A stretch of DNA of 44,982 nucleotides from Rugamonas violacea (GTDB lineage Bacteria > Pseudomonadota > Gammaproteobacteria > Burkholderiales > Burkholderiaceae_D): NCBI RefSeq assembly GCF_016461825.1, contig NZ_JAEMNU010000123.1, positions 45,931 to 90,912 of the forward strand, in the 5' to 3' direction. The notes beneath the pieces are model-generated. The model was not told the origin of the DNA, did no database searches, and saw nothing but the letters and a program-made list of their open reading frames with translations. The translations under genes and the position numbers were made by a program. Numbering within the stretch: the first letter of the stretch is position 1; each line of letters begins with the position of its first letter. Below, in pieces: positions 1 to 6,762 of the stretch.

Positions 1-6
1 CCCGCC

Positions 7-37
7 GGGTCCGACCCCAGGTTCACGCCGCTGGGGT
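7..37. repeat. Dispersed GGGTCCGACCCC repeat, copy 1
   Basis: The word GGGTCCGACCCCAG at 7-20 is followed by TT, CGCC and TGGGGT. The same arrangement occurs at 41138-41167, where a reverse-complement arm precedes it and makes a long hairpin. At the window edge the other arm, if present, would lie outside. It sits downstream of the rlmB stop. Two matches support a dispersed intergenic element, possibly acting as a terminator or mRNA-end structure; the function is inference. Confidence 0.5.
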
Positions 38-88
38 GGGTTCAAGTCAGCGGCAAGCCGGCCGGGAGCCGGCGCGGCGGGGCTGGCC

Positions 89-832
89 TTAGCCTTCTTT
101 GGCCATGCGCTGGCGGCGCGCTTCGTACAGACAGACGCCGGAGGCGACCGAGACGTTCAGGCTTTCGACCGAACCGAACATCGGAATGCTGACCAGCATG
201 TCGCAGGTCTCGCGGGTCAGGCGGCGCATGCCCTCGCCTTCCGAACCCATGACCAGGGCGGTCGGGCCGGTGAAGTCGGCTTCGTACAGGCCTTTGTCGC
301 CGTCGTCGGAAGTGCCGATCAGCCAGATGTCGCGGTCCTTCAGGTCGCGCAGGGTGCGCGCCAGATTCGTCACGGTGATGTAGGGCACCGTCTCGGCGGC
401 GCCGCTGGCGACCTTGGCGGCGGTGGCGTTGAGGCCGACGGCGCGGTCCTTCGGCACGATGACGGCGTGGGCGCCGACACCGTCGGCGACGCGCAGGCAG
501 GCGCCCAGGTTGTGCGGATCGGTGATGCCGTCGAGGACCAGCAGCAGCGGCGGGCCGTCGATGGCGTCGAGCAGCTCGTCGAGGTTGCGCGCCAGCGCCA
601 GTTCGGAGGCGAAGGCGATCACGCCCTGGTGGCGGCGGGTGCCGACGATCTTGTCCAGACGCGAGGAGTCGACCGGCATGACGCGCACGCCCAGGGTCTT
701 GGCGTTGGCCACCAGATCCTGCATGCGGCGGTCGCTACGGGTCGCATCGATGAAAATTTCTTCCACCGACGAGGCCTCATGACGCAAACGCGAGGTCACC
801 GCATGGAAACCAAAAATCATTTTATTCTTCAT
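89..832 (-). CDS. rlmB: 23S rRNA (guanosine-2'-O-)-methyltransferase RlmB
   Basis: The 247-residue product is a SpoU/TrmH-family RNA 2'-O-methyltransferase that in characterised relatives modifies G2251 in the peptidyl-transferase loop of 23S rRNA. The N-terminal segment (about residues 1-75) fits the small substrate-binding domain. The SPOUT knot motifs are visible: LDGITDPHNLGACLR near residue 100, VMGSEGEGMRRL near 195 and IPMFGSVESLNVSVA near 215. Length is normal for the family. The ATG at 832 directly follows the rnr stop codon at 833-835 with no gap, so it is probably co-transcribed with rnr and translationally coupled. A second in-frame ATG at 820 (MIFGFH) is an alternative start. The rnr-rlmB order matches other proteobacteria. 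Confidence 0.95.
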   Translation of the reverse strand: MKNKMIFGFHAVTSRLRHEASSVEEIFIDATRSDRRMQDLVANAKTLGVRVMPVDSSRLDKIVGTRRHQGVIAFASELALARNLDELLDAIDGPPLLLVLDGITDPHNLGACLRVADGVGAHAVIVPKDRAVGLNATAAKVASGAAETVPYITVTNLARTLRDLKDRDIWLIGTSDDGDKGLYEADFTGPTALVMGSEGEGMRRLTRETCDMLVSIPMFGSVESLNVSVASGVCLYEARRQRMAKEG

Positions 833-3427
833 TTATCGCTTCTTCTTACCAGATTTTGAGACAGGCTTCGCTGCTCGGGGTGCTACCGCGGCACCCGCCG
901 CGGCATTTGACTTGCGGCCGCCGTCGGCCTTGGCCACGCTCTTGGCCGGCGCCTTGGGCACGGCCTTGGCTTTGGAACCGGCCCCGGCCTTGGCCTTGGC
1001 GGCCGGCGCGGGCTGGGCCGGCGCCGGCTGGGCCTGCGGCTGGCTGGTCTTGATTTCGTGGCGCGACTGGGTCTGCGGACCCGGCTTGATATTGGTCCGG
1101 CCGGAACCGTTGCTGTTCTTGCCGTTGCGGCCGCGACCGCCACCGACCGGCTCGTCGACTTCGGCGCCGCCCTTGCCGCGCGGACCTTTCGGCGCCGCCA
1201 CCGGCTCGCCGGCCAGACGCAGGTCGATCTTGCGCATTTCCAGGTCGACGCGGGTGACCTGCACGGTGACGCGGTCGGTCAGCTGGTAGCGCTTGCCGGT
1301 GCGGTCGCCGCGCAGTTCGTGGCGGGCGTCGTCGTACTGGAAGTAGTCGGCGCCCAGGTCGGTGACGTGCACCAGGCCCTCGACGAACAGGCTGTCCAAT
1401 TGCACGAAGATGCCGAAGGTGGTCACGCCGGTGATGATGCCGGTGAACTCCTCGCCCAGCTTGTCCTGCATGAAGTAGCACTTGAGCCAGGCTTCGACGT
1501 CGCGCGAGGCCTCGTCGGCGCGCCGCTCGTTGGCCGAGCAGTGCACGCCGAGGGCGTCCCAGACGGTCAGGTCGGCCGACTTCTTCTCTTTGCCCTCGGC
1601 CTTGTCCTTGGCCTGCTGCTTGCGCGTGGCGTTCGAGACATTGGTGTTGAGCACGCTCGTGGCGGCCACCTTGGGCTCGTACTTCTTGCCCAGCAGGATG
1701 GCCTTGATGGCGCGGTGGGTCAGCAGGTCGGGATAGCGGCGGATCGGGCTGGTGAAGTGGGCATACGCCTCATACGCCAGGCCGAAGTGGCCGATGTTGT
1801 CCGGGCTGTAGACGGCTTGCTGCATCGAACGCAGCAGCATGGTTTGCAGCAGGCCGGCGTCCGGGCGCTCCTTGACCTTCTTCATCAGCTCGGCGTAATC
1901 GCCCGCCGTCGGCTTGTCGCCGCCGTTCAGGTTCAGGCCGACCTGCTTGAGGAAGGTGCGCACCTGGGTCAGCTTTTCCTTGGTCGGGCTGGCGTGGATG
2001 CGGTAGGTGCCGGGATGCTTGTTGCGGATCAGCAGGTCGGCGGCGCAGACGTTGGCCGTCAGCATGCATTCCTCGATCAGGCGGTGGGCGTCGTTGCGCG
2101 TGCGCGGGATGATCTTCTCGATCTTGCCCGACGGGTTGCAGACGATGTAGGTCTCGGTGGTCTCGAAGTCGATCGCGCCGCGTTCGGTGCGCGCCTTCAA
2201 CAGCGCCTGGTAGACGTCGTACAAATTCTGCAGGTGCGGCACGATGGCCTGGCGGCGCTTGGCCTCCGGTCCCTTGGTGTTGCCGAGGATGTCGGCCACT
2301 TCGCTGTAGGTCAGCCGCGCGGCCGAGTGGATCACGGCCGGGTAGAACTGGTAGGCCTTGATCTCGCCCTTGGCGGTGATGACGGCGTCGCACACCAGGG
2401 TCATGCGGTCGACCGCCGGGTTCAGCGAGCACAGGCCGTTGGAGAGTTTTTCCGGCAGCATCGGAATGACCCGGCGCGGGAAGTAGACCGAGGTGCTGCG
2501 TTCGAGCGCGTCGGTGTCGAGCGCGTCGTTCGGCTTGACGTAATGGCTGACGTCGGCGATGGCGACGATCAGACGGAAGGCGTTGCTGCGGCCGATCTTG
2601 ACCGGCTCGCAGTACACCGCGTCGTCGAAATCGCGCGCGTCTTCGCCGTCGATGGTGACCATCGGCACGTCGCGCAGGTCGACCCGCTCGCCCAGGTCGG
2701 ACTCGCGCACCACGTCGGGCAGCTTGGCGGCCTGTTTCAGCGCGGCGTCCGAGAAGATGTGCGGCACGTTGAATTTGCGCACGGCGATCTCGATCTCCAT
2801 GCCGGGGTCGTCCAGCGAACCCAGCACTTCGGAAATCTTGCCGACCGGCTGCTTGAAGCGCATCGGTTGCTCGGTCAGCTCGACGCTGACGATCTGGCCC
2901 GACTTGGCCTTGCCGACGCCGCCGCTGATCAGGATGTCCTGGGCGATGCGCTTGTCTTCCGGCGCCACGACCCAGACCCCGTTCTCATTGAGCAGGCGGC
3001 CGATGATGTGGGTGTTGGCGCGGCTGACCACCTCGACGATGGTGCCTTCCGGACGGCCGCGACGGTCGACGCCGACCACCTTGGCCAGCACGCGGTCGCC
3101 ATGCAGCACTTTCTGCATTTCTTTTTCCGGCAGGAACAGGTCGTCGCCCGGCTCGTCCGGGATGACGAAGCCGAAGCCGTCGCGGTGGCTGCTGACGCGG
3201 CCGGCCACGAAGCCGGTCTGCTCGGCCAGCACGAAGTGCCCCGTGTCATCCGATTTCAGCTGGCCGTCGCGTTCCATCGCGTTGAGCCGGCGCGACAGCA
3301 CGGTCTGCGCTTCGGTGCCTACTTTGAGGGACTTCGCGAGGGCGCGCAAGTCGAGCGGCGCCTTGGCGCTGCGGAAGATACCGAGAATTTCCTCCCGGCT
3401 GGGAATGGTGTGGGTAGATTGGTTCAA
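833..3427 (-). CDS. rnr: Ribonuclease R
   Basis: This 864-residue protein is a 3'-5' exoribonuclease of the RNase II/R family that degrades structured RNA in the cytoplasm. The order seen is an N-terminal winged-helix segment (about 10-65), cold-shock-like OB domains (about 70-240), the RNB catalytic domain with the Asp-rich motif DGEDARDFDDAVYCE near residue 260, an S1 domain (about 650-735) and a long Lys/Ala/Pro-rich basic tail. The S1 domain and basic tail separate it from RNase II. The RNB segments DVSHYVKPND and YFPRRVIPMLPE are intact. It starts with ATG at 3427 and is the first gene of the rnr-rlmB pair. Upstream lies an AT-rich region with a candidate promoter and a palindrome at 3491-3504. 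Confidence 0.95.
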   Translation of the reverse strand: MNQSTHTIPSREEILGIFRSAKAPLDLRALAKSLKVGTEAQTVLSRRLNAMERDGQLKSDDTGHFVLAEQTGFVAGRVSSHRDGFGFVIPDEPGDDLFLPEKEMQKVLHGDRVLAKVVGVDRRGRPEGTIVEVVSRANTHIIGRLLNENGVWVVAPEDKRIAQDILISGGVGKAKSGQIVSVELTEQPMRFKQPVGKISEVLGSLDDPGMEIEIAVRKFNVPHIFSDAALKQAAKLPDVVRESDLGERVDLRDVPMVTIDGEDARDFDDAVYCEPVKIGRSNAFRLIVAIADVSHYVKPNDALDTDALERSTSVYFPRRVIPMLPEKLSNGLCSLNPAVDRMTLVCDAVITAKGEIKAYQFYPAVIHSAARLTYSEVADILGNTKGPEAKRRQAIVPHLQNLYDVYQALLKARTERGAIDFETTETYIVCNPSGKIEKIIPRTRNDAHRLIEECMLTANVCAADLLIRNKHPGTYRIHASPTKEKLTQVRTFLKQVGLNLNGGDKPTAGDYAELMKKVKERPDAGLLQTMLLRSMQQAVYSPDNIGHFGLAYEAYAHFTSPIRRYPDLLTHRAIKAILLGKKYEPKVAATSVLNTNVSNATRKQQAKDKAEGKEKKSADLTVWDALGVHCSANERRADEASRDVEAWLKCYFMQDKLGEEFTGIITGVTTFGIFVQLDSLFVEGLVHVTDLGADYFQYDDARHELRGDRTGKRYQLTDRVTVQVTRVDLEMRKIDLRLAGEPVAAPKGPRGKGGAEVDEPVGGGRGRNGKNSNGSGRTNIKPGPQTQSRHEIKTSQPQAQPAPAQPAPAAKAKAGAGSKAKAVPKAPAKSVAKADGGRKSNAAAGAAVAPRAAKPVSKSGKKKR

Positions 3428-3490
3428 AAGTATTTCTATAGTTATTATTGACAGTGATCAAATGGAAGTTCCGGCCTGAAAACTGCCACC

Positions 3491-3504
3491 GTCAATATAT
3501 TGAC
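3491..3504. promoter_or_regulatory. Palindrome upstream of rnr, possible operator
   Basis: GTCAATATATTGAC is a perfect 14-bp palindrome, flanked by CACC on the left and, after AC, GGTG on the right. It lies about 65 bp upstream of the rnr start. Each strand reads TTGAC here, so it could supply -35 elements in both directions. It could be an operator or only overlapping promoter sequence; no regulator is assigned. Confidence 0.3.
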
Positions 3505-3597
3505 ACGGTGATAGGCCGTAGTGTACTTGGATTCGGGGTTCTTTACCTAACGCAGCATGCCCGCCGGCGGGTTTTGAAAGAAATTCACAAAACGGCT

Positions 3598-3625
3598 TTG
3601 ACAACGTCGGCGATTCCTCTATAAT
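3598..3625 (+). promoter_or_regulatory. Sigma70-type promoter upstream of tRNA-Leu copy 1
   Basis: TTGACA at 3598-3603 and TATAAT at 3620-3625 are both perfect consensus hexamers with a 16-bp spacer. It points towards the first tRNA-Leu gene, about 145 bp downstream. A second TATAAT at 3740-3745 lies only 26 bp before the tRNA with a poor -35. The 3632-3771 leader has no convincing ORF; it could be a tRNA precursor leader or a short separate RNA. Confidence 0.65.
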
Positions 3626-3771
3626 TCTGGTCTCTCGCAGCGACAACGTTGAAAAACAGCGTCAAGGCGGGAAGCGTAAGACAGGGTTAATGTGCAGTAA
3701 GGAGCGAAAGCTCATCTGGCGCAAGACTCTCCAAAACGCTATAATAGCAGAAGTTGTTGAGCAGCATCAGT

Positions 3772-3856
3772 GCCCACGTGGCGGAATTGGTAGACGCGCA
3801 TGGTTCAGGTCCATGTGCCGCAAGGTGTGGGGGTTCGAGTCCCTCCGTGGGCACCA
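3772..3856 (+). tRNA. tRNA-Leu(CAG), copy 1
   Basis: An 85-nt class II tRNA with encoded CCA. The 7-bp acceptor arms are GCCCACG and CGTGGGC. The anticodon stem CATGG/CCATG encloses the loop TTCAGGT, giving anticodon CAG for codon CUG. The long variable arm and the GGTTCGAGTCC T-arm are present. The sequence is identical in all five copies in the window. CTG is the dominant Leu codon in these genes, so dosage makes sense. Confidence 0.97.
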
Positions 3857-3870
3857 TCTACCGAATAAGT

Positions 3871-3908
3871 AAAAAAGCCGCAGACTTTCACGAGTCTGCG
3901 GCTTTTTT
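3871..3908 (+). terminator. Rho-independent terminator after tRNA-Leu copy 1
   Basis: The stem GCCGCAGACT/AGTCTGCGGC with loop TTCACG is preceded by six A and followed by six T. It begins 14 nt after the CCA end. The A and T tracts make it functional in principle on both strands. Confidence 0.92.
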
Positions 3909-4093
3909 CATTGCCGCGCCCTCCTCCCCCTCCAGCAGCGCCTCCCCCAGCGCCTCCCCAGCCATGGGCCGGCGACGCCGACGCCGACACCACACGCCCA
4001 ACGACCAACGCCGCGCGTGTGGCCGCGGAACATGCAGCATGTCCATTTTTGTTGTTTTTAGCTCATTCTTTTCTGGCGGCCATCCGGGATGCA

Positions 4094-4121
4094 TTGTCTT
4101 GCCATGAATTCAATATACTAT
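4094..4121 (+). promoter_or_regulatory. Candidate promoter of the DnaJ-TonB gene
   Basis: TTGTCT (4094-4099) and TACTAT (4116-4121) are separated by 16 bp in a locally AT-rich stretch. Transcription would start near 4128, which argues that ATG codons at 4089 and 4104 are not used and supports the start at 4185. The rest of 3909-4184 is GC-rich with no gene seen. Confidence 0.45.
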
Positions 4122-4184
4122 CTCGTACCGTCGACAAGTTTCCTCAACCCACGATCGCCCGCAGTCAATACAGCGCCATTTCCG

Positions 4185-5447
4185 ATGACAAAATTGCACA
4201 GCCACTACGACAGTCTCAACGTCACCCGGGACGCTCCCGCCGAGGTGATTCGCGCGGCCTACCGCTCACTATCGCAAAAACACCACCCCGATAAAAACAG
4301 TGGCGACCAGGATGCGGCGCAAATGATGGCGCGCTTGAACACGGCGTACAGCGTGCTGTCCGATCCGGACCAACGGGAACTGTATGACCTGCAGATCATC
4401 CACGGCTGGCATGCCCGTGAAGGGCGCCATGACGCTCAAGAGGGGCGCGAAGGCGGCAACGCCGGCGCCCCACCCCGCCAAGCACCCCGTCCCGCCGATG
4501 GCCAAGCCGCCAACCAGGCCGATGTCTGGTTCCGGCTGTTCGGCGATCACAAGCAAGGCCGAAACCTGCGCGTTGTCGGCGCGCTCATCGGAAGTTTGTC
4601 CCTGGTCTTGAGCGTCGTCATCTATGTGGCCTGGCAGGAAAATCAATCGGCGCTGCGCATTGAAACGACGGTGCTTGCCGCCGCCAAGCCGGACCAGGGC
4701 TCGCCTGCCGCCGCCGGGACGACGGCCGAGGTGGCGACGTCGAATGGCAGCGCCGGCAAGCCGGTCGCGGTGGAACCGTCGACGCCATCGAGCGCGCCAA
4801 AGGTGCCTGCCGCGCCCGCCCCCAGCGGCAAGGCGTCCGAGTACGAGCGCCTGACCGCCATGCTGAAGAGCATGGGCTTCGGCTTGCACAAGCTCGACGC
4901 GCCGGCGCCCGCGCAGCCGCCGACGCCGCACAGCCCCGCCTCCCGCTCCTCGCCCCAGGCGGCCGACGCTGGCAGGGAAAGCGCCGTGCCGGCGCCAGCC
5001 GCGCCGACGGCCAAAGTGCCGGCGCCAGCCGAATCGGCGCGCTTGCGCGAAGAGAGCGACAAGCCGGCGGTGGCCGAAGCGGCGCGCGGCGAGAGCAAAC
5101 CGGTCGCCACGGCGAACCCGTCCGGCGCGGCGGTGGCCGGCGCGAATCCGGCCAGCGCCGGCCAAGCGTCGCGCACCGCCATGCTGGCCGATGCGCGCGC
5201 CTGCGCCGCGCCACCCTATCCGACCAATTCCTACAGGAACGGCGAGTCCGGCACGGTACAACTGGCCCTGCTGGTTGGCGGCGACGGACGGGTCATCGAA
5301 TCGAAAGTGCAGAAGTCGAGCGGTTTCCCCGAGCTCGACAAGGCCGCGCGCAAGGCGCTTTCGCTGTGCAAATTCAAGCCGGCCAGCGGCGACGCCCTGG
5401 CCGAGCCAACCTGGACCAATATCATTTACGCCTGGTCCATCGACTGA
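4185..5447 (+). CDS. J-domain / transmembrane / TonB C-terminal fusion protein
   Basis: The 420-residue product starts with a DnaJ J-domain (about 1-70) carrying the HPD motif in KHHPDKN and the tail LSDPDQRELYD. After a short linker comes one membrane helix (about 128-150, LRVVGALIGSLSLVLSVVIYVAW), then a long Ala/Pro/Ser-rich stretch (about 160-335) and a TonB C-terminal domain (about 339-420) with GTVQLALLVGGDGRVIESKVQKSSG, LDKAARKAL and a CKFKPA segment. The expected topology is J-domain in the cytoplasm and TonB domain in the periplasm. The J-domain should stimulate an Hsp70; the TonB domain normally contacts outer-membrane receptors. No ExbB/ExbD or receptor gene is nearby. The start at 4185 (MTKLHSHYD) is chosen because the J-domain begins there; no good ribosome site is visible. 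It lies between tRNA-Leu copies 1 and 2. Confidence 0.85.
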   Translation: MTKLHSHYDSLNVTRDAPAEVIRAAYRSLSQKHHPDKNSGDQDAAQMMARLNTAYSVLSDPDQRELYDLQIIHGWHAREGRHDAQEGREGGNAGAPPRQAPRPADGQAANQADVWFRLFGDHKQGRNLRVVGALIGSLSLVLSVVIYVAWQENQSALRIETTVLAAAKPDQGSPAAAGTTAEVATSNGSAGKPVAVEPSTPSSAPKVPAAPAPSGKASEYERLTAMLKSMGFGLHKLDAPAPAQPPTPHSPASRSSPQAADAGRESAVPAPAAPTAKVPAPAESARLREESDKPAVAEAARGESKPVATANPSGAAVAGANPASAGQASRTAMLADARACAAPPYPTNSYRNGESGTVQLALLVGGDGRVIESKVQKSSGFPELDKAARKALSLCKFKPASGDALAEPTWTNIIYAWSID

Positions 5448-5459
5448 GCAAATTCGCCA

Positions 5460-5488
5460 TTGACGGCGGCGGCCCGGCTTAGTATGAT
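5460..5488 (+). promoter_or_regulatory. Promoter of tRNA-Leu copy 2
   Basis: TTGACG (5460-5465) and TATGAT (5483-5488) with an exact 17-bp spacer, beginning 13 bp after the stop of the DnaJ-TonB gene. The spacing is the same in copies 3, 4 and 5. Confidence 0.8.
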
Positions 5489-5531
5489 CCGCCCCGTTGC
5501 AACGTTGTCGGAACAGTAGACGACCCGCAGT

Positions 5532-5616
5532 GCCCACGTGGCGGAATTGGTAGACGCGCATGGTTCAGGTCCATGTGCCGCAAGGTGTGGGGGTTCGAGT
5601 CCCTCCGTGGGCACCA
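5532..5616 (+). tRNA. tRNA-Leu(CAG), copy 2
   Basis: Identical over 85 nt, including CCA, to copy 1. The leader from the -10 to the tRNA (GCCCCGTTGCAACGTTGTCGG and onwards) is nearly identical to that of copy 3. Confidence 0.97.
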
Positions 5617-5637
5617 CTACCGGATAAGCAGGAAATG

Positions 5638-5670
5638 AAAGCCGCAGACTGGCGACAGTCTGCGGCTTTT
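5638..5670 (+). terminator. Terminator after tRNA-Leu copy 2
   Basis: Stem GCCGCAGACTG/CAGTCTGCGGC with loop GCGA, followed by TTTT. The hairpin extends outward through GGAAATGA (5631-5638) pairing with TCATTTCC (5672-5679). Confidence 0.88.
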
Positions 5671-5708
5671 GTCATTTCCCGCCGCGACAAATATTGCGGC
5701 AAATCAAA

Positions 5709-5844
5709 GGGTCCCTCGAAAAACCGTCATTCGGCATCGGCGGACCGCCGCGCGGGCGGGAATCCATACCCCGCATGTCCATTGACTCAGCATGGGTTCC
5801 CGCCTGCGCGGGAACGACAATTTGCTGGTTTTTCGAAGTGACCC
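5709..5844 (+). repeat. MITE-like repeat, copy A
   Basis: A 136-bp non-coding element. Its ends are imperfect inverted repeats, GGGTCCCTCGAAAAACC and GGTTTTTCGAAGTGACCC. Inside are the arms GGGCGGGAATCCATACCCCG and GTTCCCGCCTGCGCGGGAACG. Copy B at 36253-36397 matches most of its length in reverse orientation. It lies between the terminator of tRNA-Leu copy 2 and the promoter of copy 3, ending 10 bp before the -35. No transposase is encoded, so if mobile it would need help in trans. Confidence 0.8.
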
Positions 5845-5854
5845 AAATTCAACA

Positions 5855-5883
5855 TTGACGGCCATGGTTCGGCTTAGTAAGAT
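5855..5883 (+). promoter_or_regulatory. Promoter of tRNA-Leu copy 3
   Basis: TTGACG (5855-5860), 17-bp spacer, TAAGAT (5878-5883). The spacer end GGCTTAG is the same as in copy 2. Confidence 0.8.
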
Positions 5884-5926
5884 ACGCCCCGTTGCAACGT
5901 TGTCGGAACAATAGACAACCCGCAGT

Positions 5927-6011
5927 GCCCACGTGGCGGAATTGGTAGACGCGCATGGTTCAGGTCCATGTGCCGCAAGGTGTGGGGGTTCGAGTCCCTC
6001 CGTGGGCACCA
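5927..6011 (+). tRNA. tRNA-Leu(CAG), copy 3
   Basis: Identical 85-nt sequence to the other copies, anticodon CAG, CCA encoded. Leader and terminator belong to the same sub-type as copy 2. Confidence 0.97.
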
Positions 6012-6032
6012 CTACCGGATTGGCAGGAAATG

Positions 6033-6065
6033 AAAGCCGCAGACTGGCAACAGTCTGCGGCTTTT
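6033..6065 (+). terminator. Terminator after tRNA-Leu copy 3
   Basis: Stem GCCGCAGACTG/CAGTCTGCGGC with loop GCAA and a TTTT tail; GGAAATGA and TCATTTCC flanks extend the hairpin as in copy 2. Confidence 0.88.
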
Positions 6066-6155
6066 GTCATTTCCGCGCCGCCGGTGTGCTGGCAAGGCAA
6101 AGTGCCGCTGCAAATTGGCAGGTAGCAAGTTTTTCCGAAAACTAGCGATCCGCTA

Positions 6156-6184
6156 TTGACGCCATGCTGAGCAGCCCTTAAGAT
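6156..6184 (+). promoter_or_regulatory. Promoter of tRNA-Leu copy 4
   Basis: TTGACG (6156-6161), 17-bp spacer, TAAGAT (6179-6184). The sequence CCTTAAGATGCTGTCCTCTG around and after the -10 is shared exactly with copy 5. Confidence 0.8.
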
Positions 6185-6233
6185 GCTGTCCTCTGTTGCA
6201 GAATACGCAGCGGAGAGTAGCAAGCAGTTCAGT

Positions 6234-6318
6234 GCCCACGTGGCGGAATTGGTAGACGCGCATGGTTCAGGTCCATGTGCCGCAAGGTGTGGGGGTTCGA
6301 GTCCCTCCGTGGGCACCA
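6234..6318 (+). tRNA. tRNA-Leu(CAG), copy 4
   Basis: Identical 85-nt sequence, anticodon CAG, CCA encoded. The leader, including GTTGCAGAATACGCAGC, is close to that of copy 5. Confidence 0.97.
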
Positions 6319-6333
6319 CTCTACCGAATACGC

Positions 6334-6371
6334 AAAAAAGCCGCAGACTTTCACCAGTCTGCGGCTTTTTT
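6334..6371 (+). terminator. Terminator after tRNA-Leu copy 4
   Basis: Six A, stem GCCGCAGACT/AGTCTGCGGC around TTCACC, six T. Same type as the terminators of copies 1 and 5. Confidence 0.92.
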
Positions 6372-6390
6372 CATTGCCGCGCCGCTTAGA

Positions 6391-6422
6391 CGATTCACCG
6401 ATTCACCGATTCACCGATTCAA
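6391..6422. repeat. 8-bp tandem repeat CGATTCAC x4
   Basis: Three perfect units of CGATTCAC and a fourth with the last base changed to A, between the terminator of tRNA copy 4 and the promoter of copy 5. It is outside any gene. Copy number could vary by slippage; no role is evident. Confidence 0.85.
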
Positions 6423-6460
6423 GCAGAATGAAATTCTTTCACAAAAGAACCATTTCACCC

Positions 6461-6489
6461 TTGACGGTATGGCGACCGGCCCTTAAGAT
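6461..6489 (+). promoter_or_regulatory. Promoter of tRNA-Leu copy 5
   Basis: TTGACG (6461-6466), 17-bp spacer, TAAGAT (6484-6489), followed by the same start region as copy 4. Confidence 0.8.
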
Positions 6490-6538
6490 GCTGTCCTCTG
6501 TTGCAGAATACGCAGCAGGGAGCAGCAAGCAGTTCAGT

Positions 6539-6623
6539 GCCCACGTGGCGGAATTGGTAGACGCGCATGGTTCAGGTCCATGTGCCGCAAGGTGTGGGGG
6601 TTCGAGTCCCTCCGTGGGCACCA
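6539..6623 (+). tRNA. tRNA-Leu(CAG), copy 5
   Basis: Identical 85-nt sequence, anticodon CAG, CCA encoded; last gene of the dispersed array. Confidence 0.97.
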
Positions 6624-6638
6624 CTCTACCGAATACGC

Positions 6639-6676
6639 AAAAAAGCCGCAGACTTTCACGAGTCTGCGGCTTTTTT
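6639..6676 (+). terminator. Terminator after tRNA-Leu copy 5
   Basis: Six A, stem GCCGCAGACT/AGTCTGCGGC around TTCACG, six T; identical in stem and loop to the terminator of copy 1. Confidence 0.92.
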
Positions 6677-6762
6677 CATTCTGGCGCCGAGAACGACGCG
6701 CCCGCTTCCCTCGCGCATTTCCACTCAGCCGCAGCGCCCGCTTCCCTCCCGCGCTTTTCCAC

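Noticed and set aside
1058..3451. Long open frame antisense to rnr (about 800 codons)
   Set aside because: Its composition (many Gln, His, Val, Asp) is the usual mirror of a GC-rich gene, and rnr on the other strand is complete and recognisable.
3690..6624. Frames across the tRNA-Leu genes with repeated peptides such as CAARCGGSSPSVGT
   Set aside because: These are translations of the five identical tRNA sequences and flanks, not proteins.
3772..6676. Regularly spaced identical sequences that could suggest a CRISPR array
   Set aside because: The repeated unit is an 85-nt tRNA with cloverleaf and terminator; spacing is irregular (about 300 bp to over 1.7 kb) and there are no cas genes.
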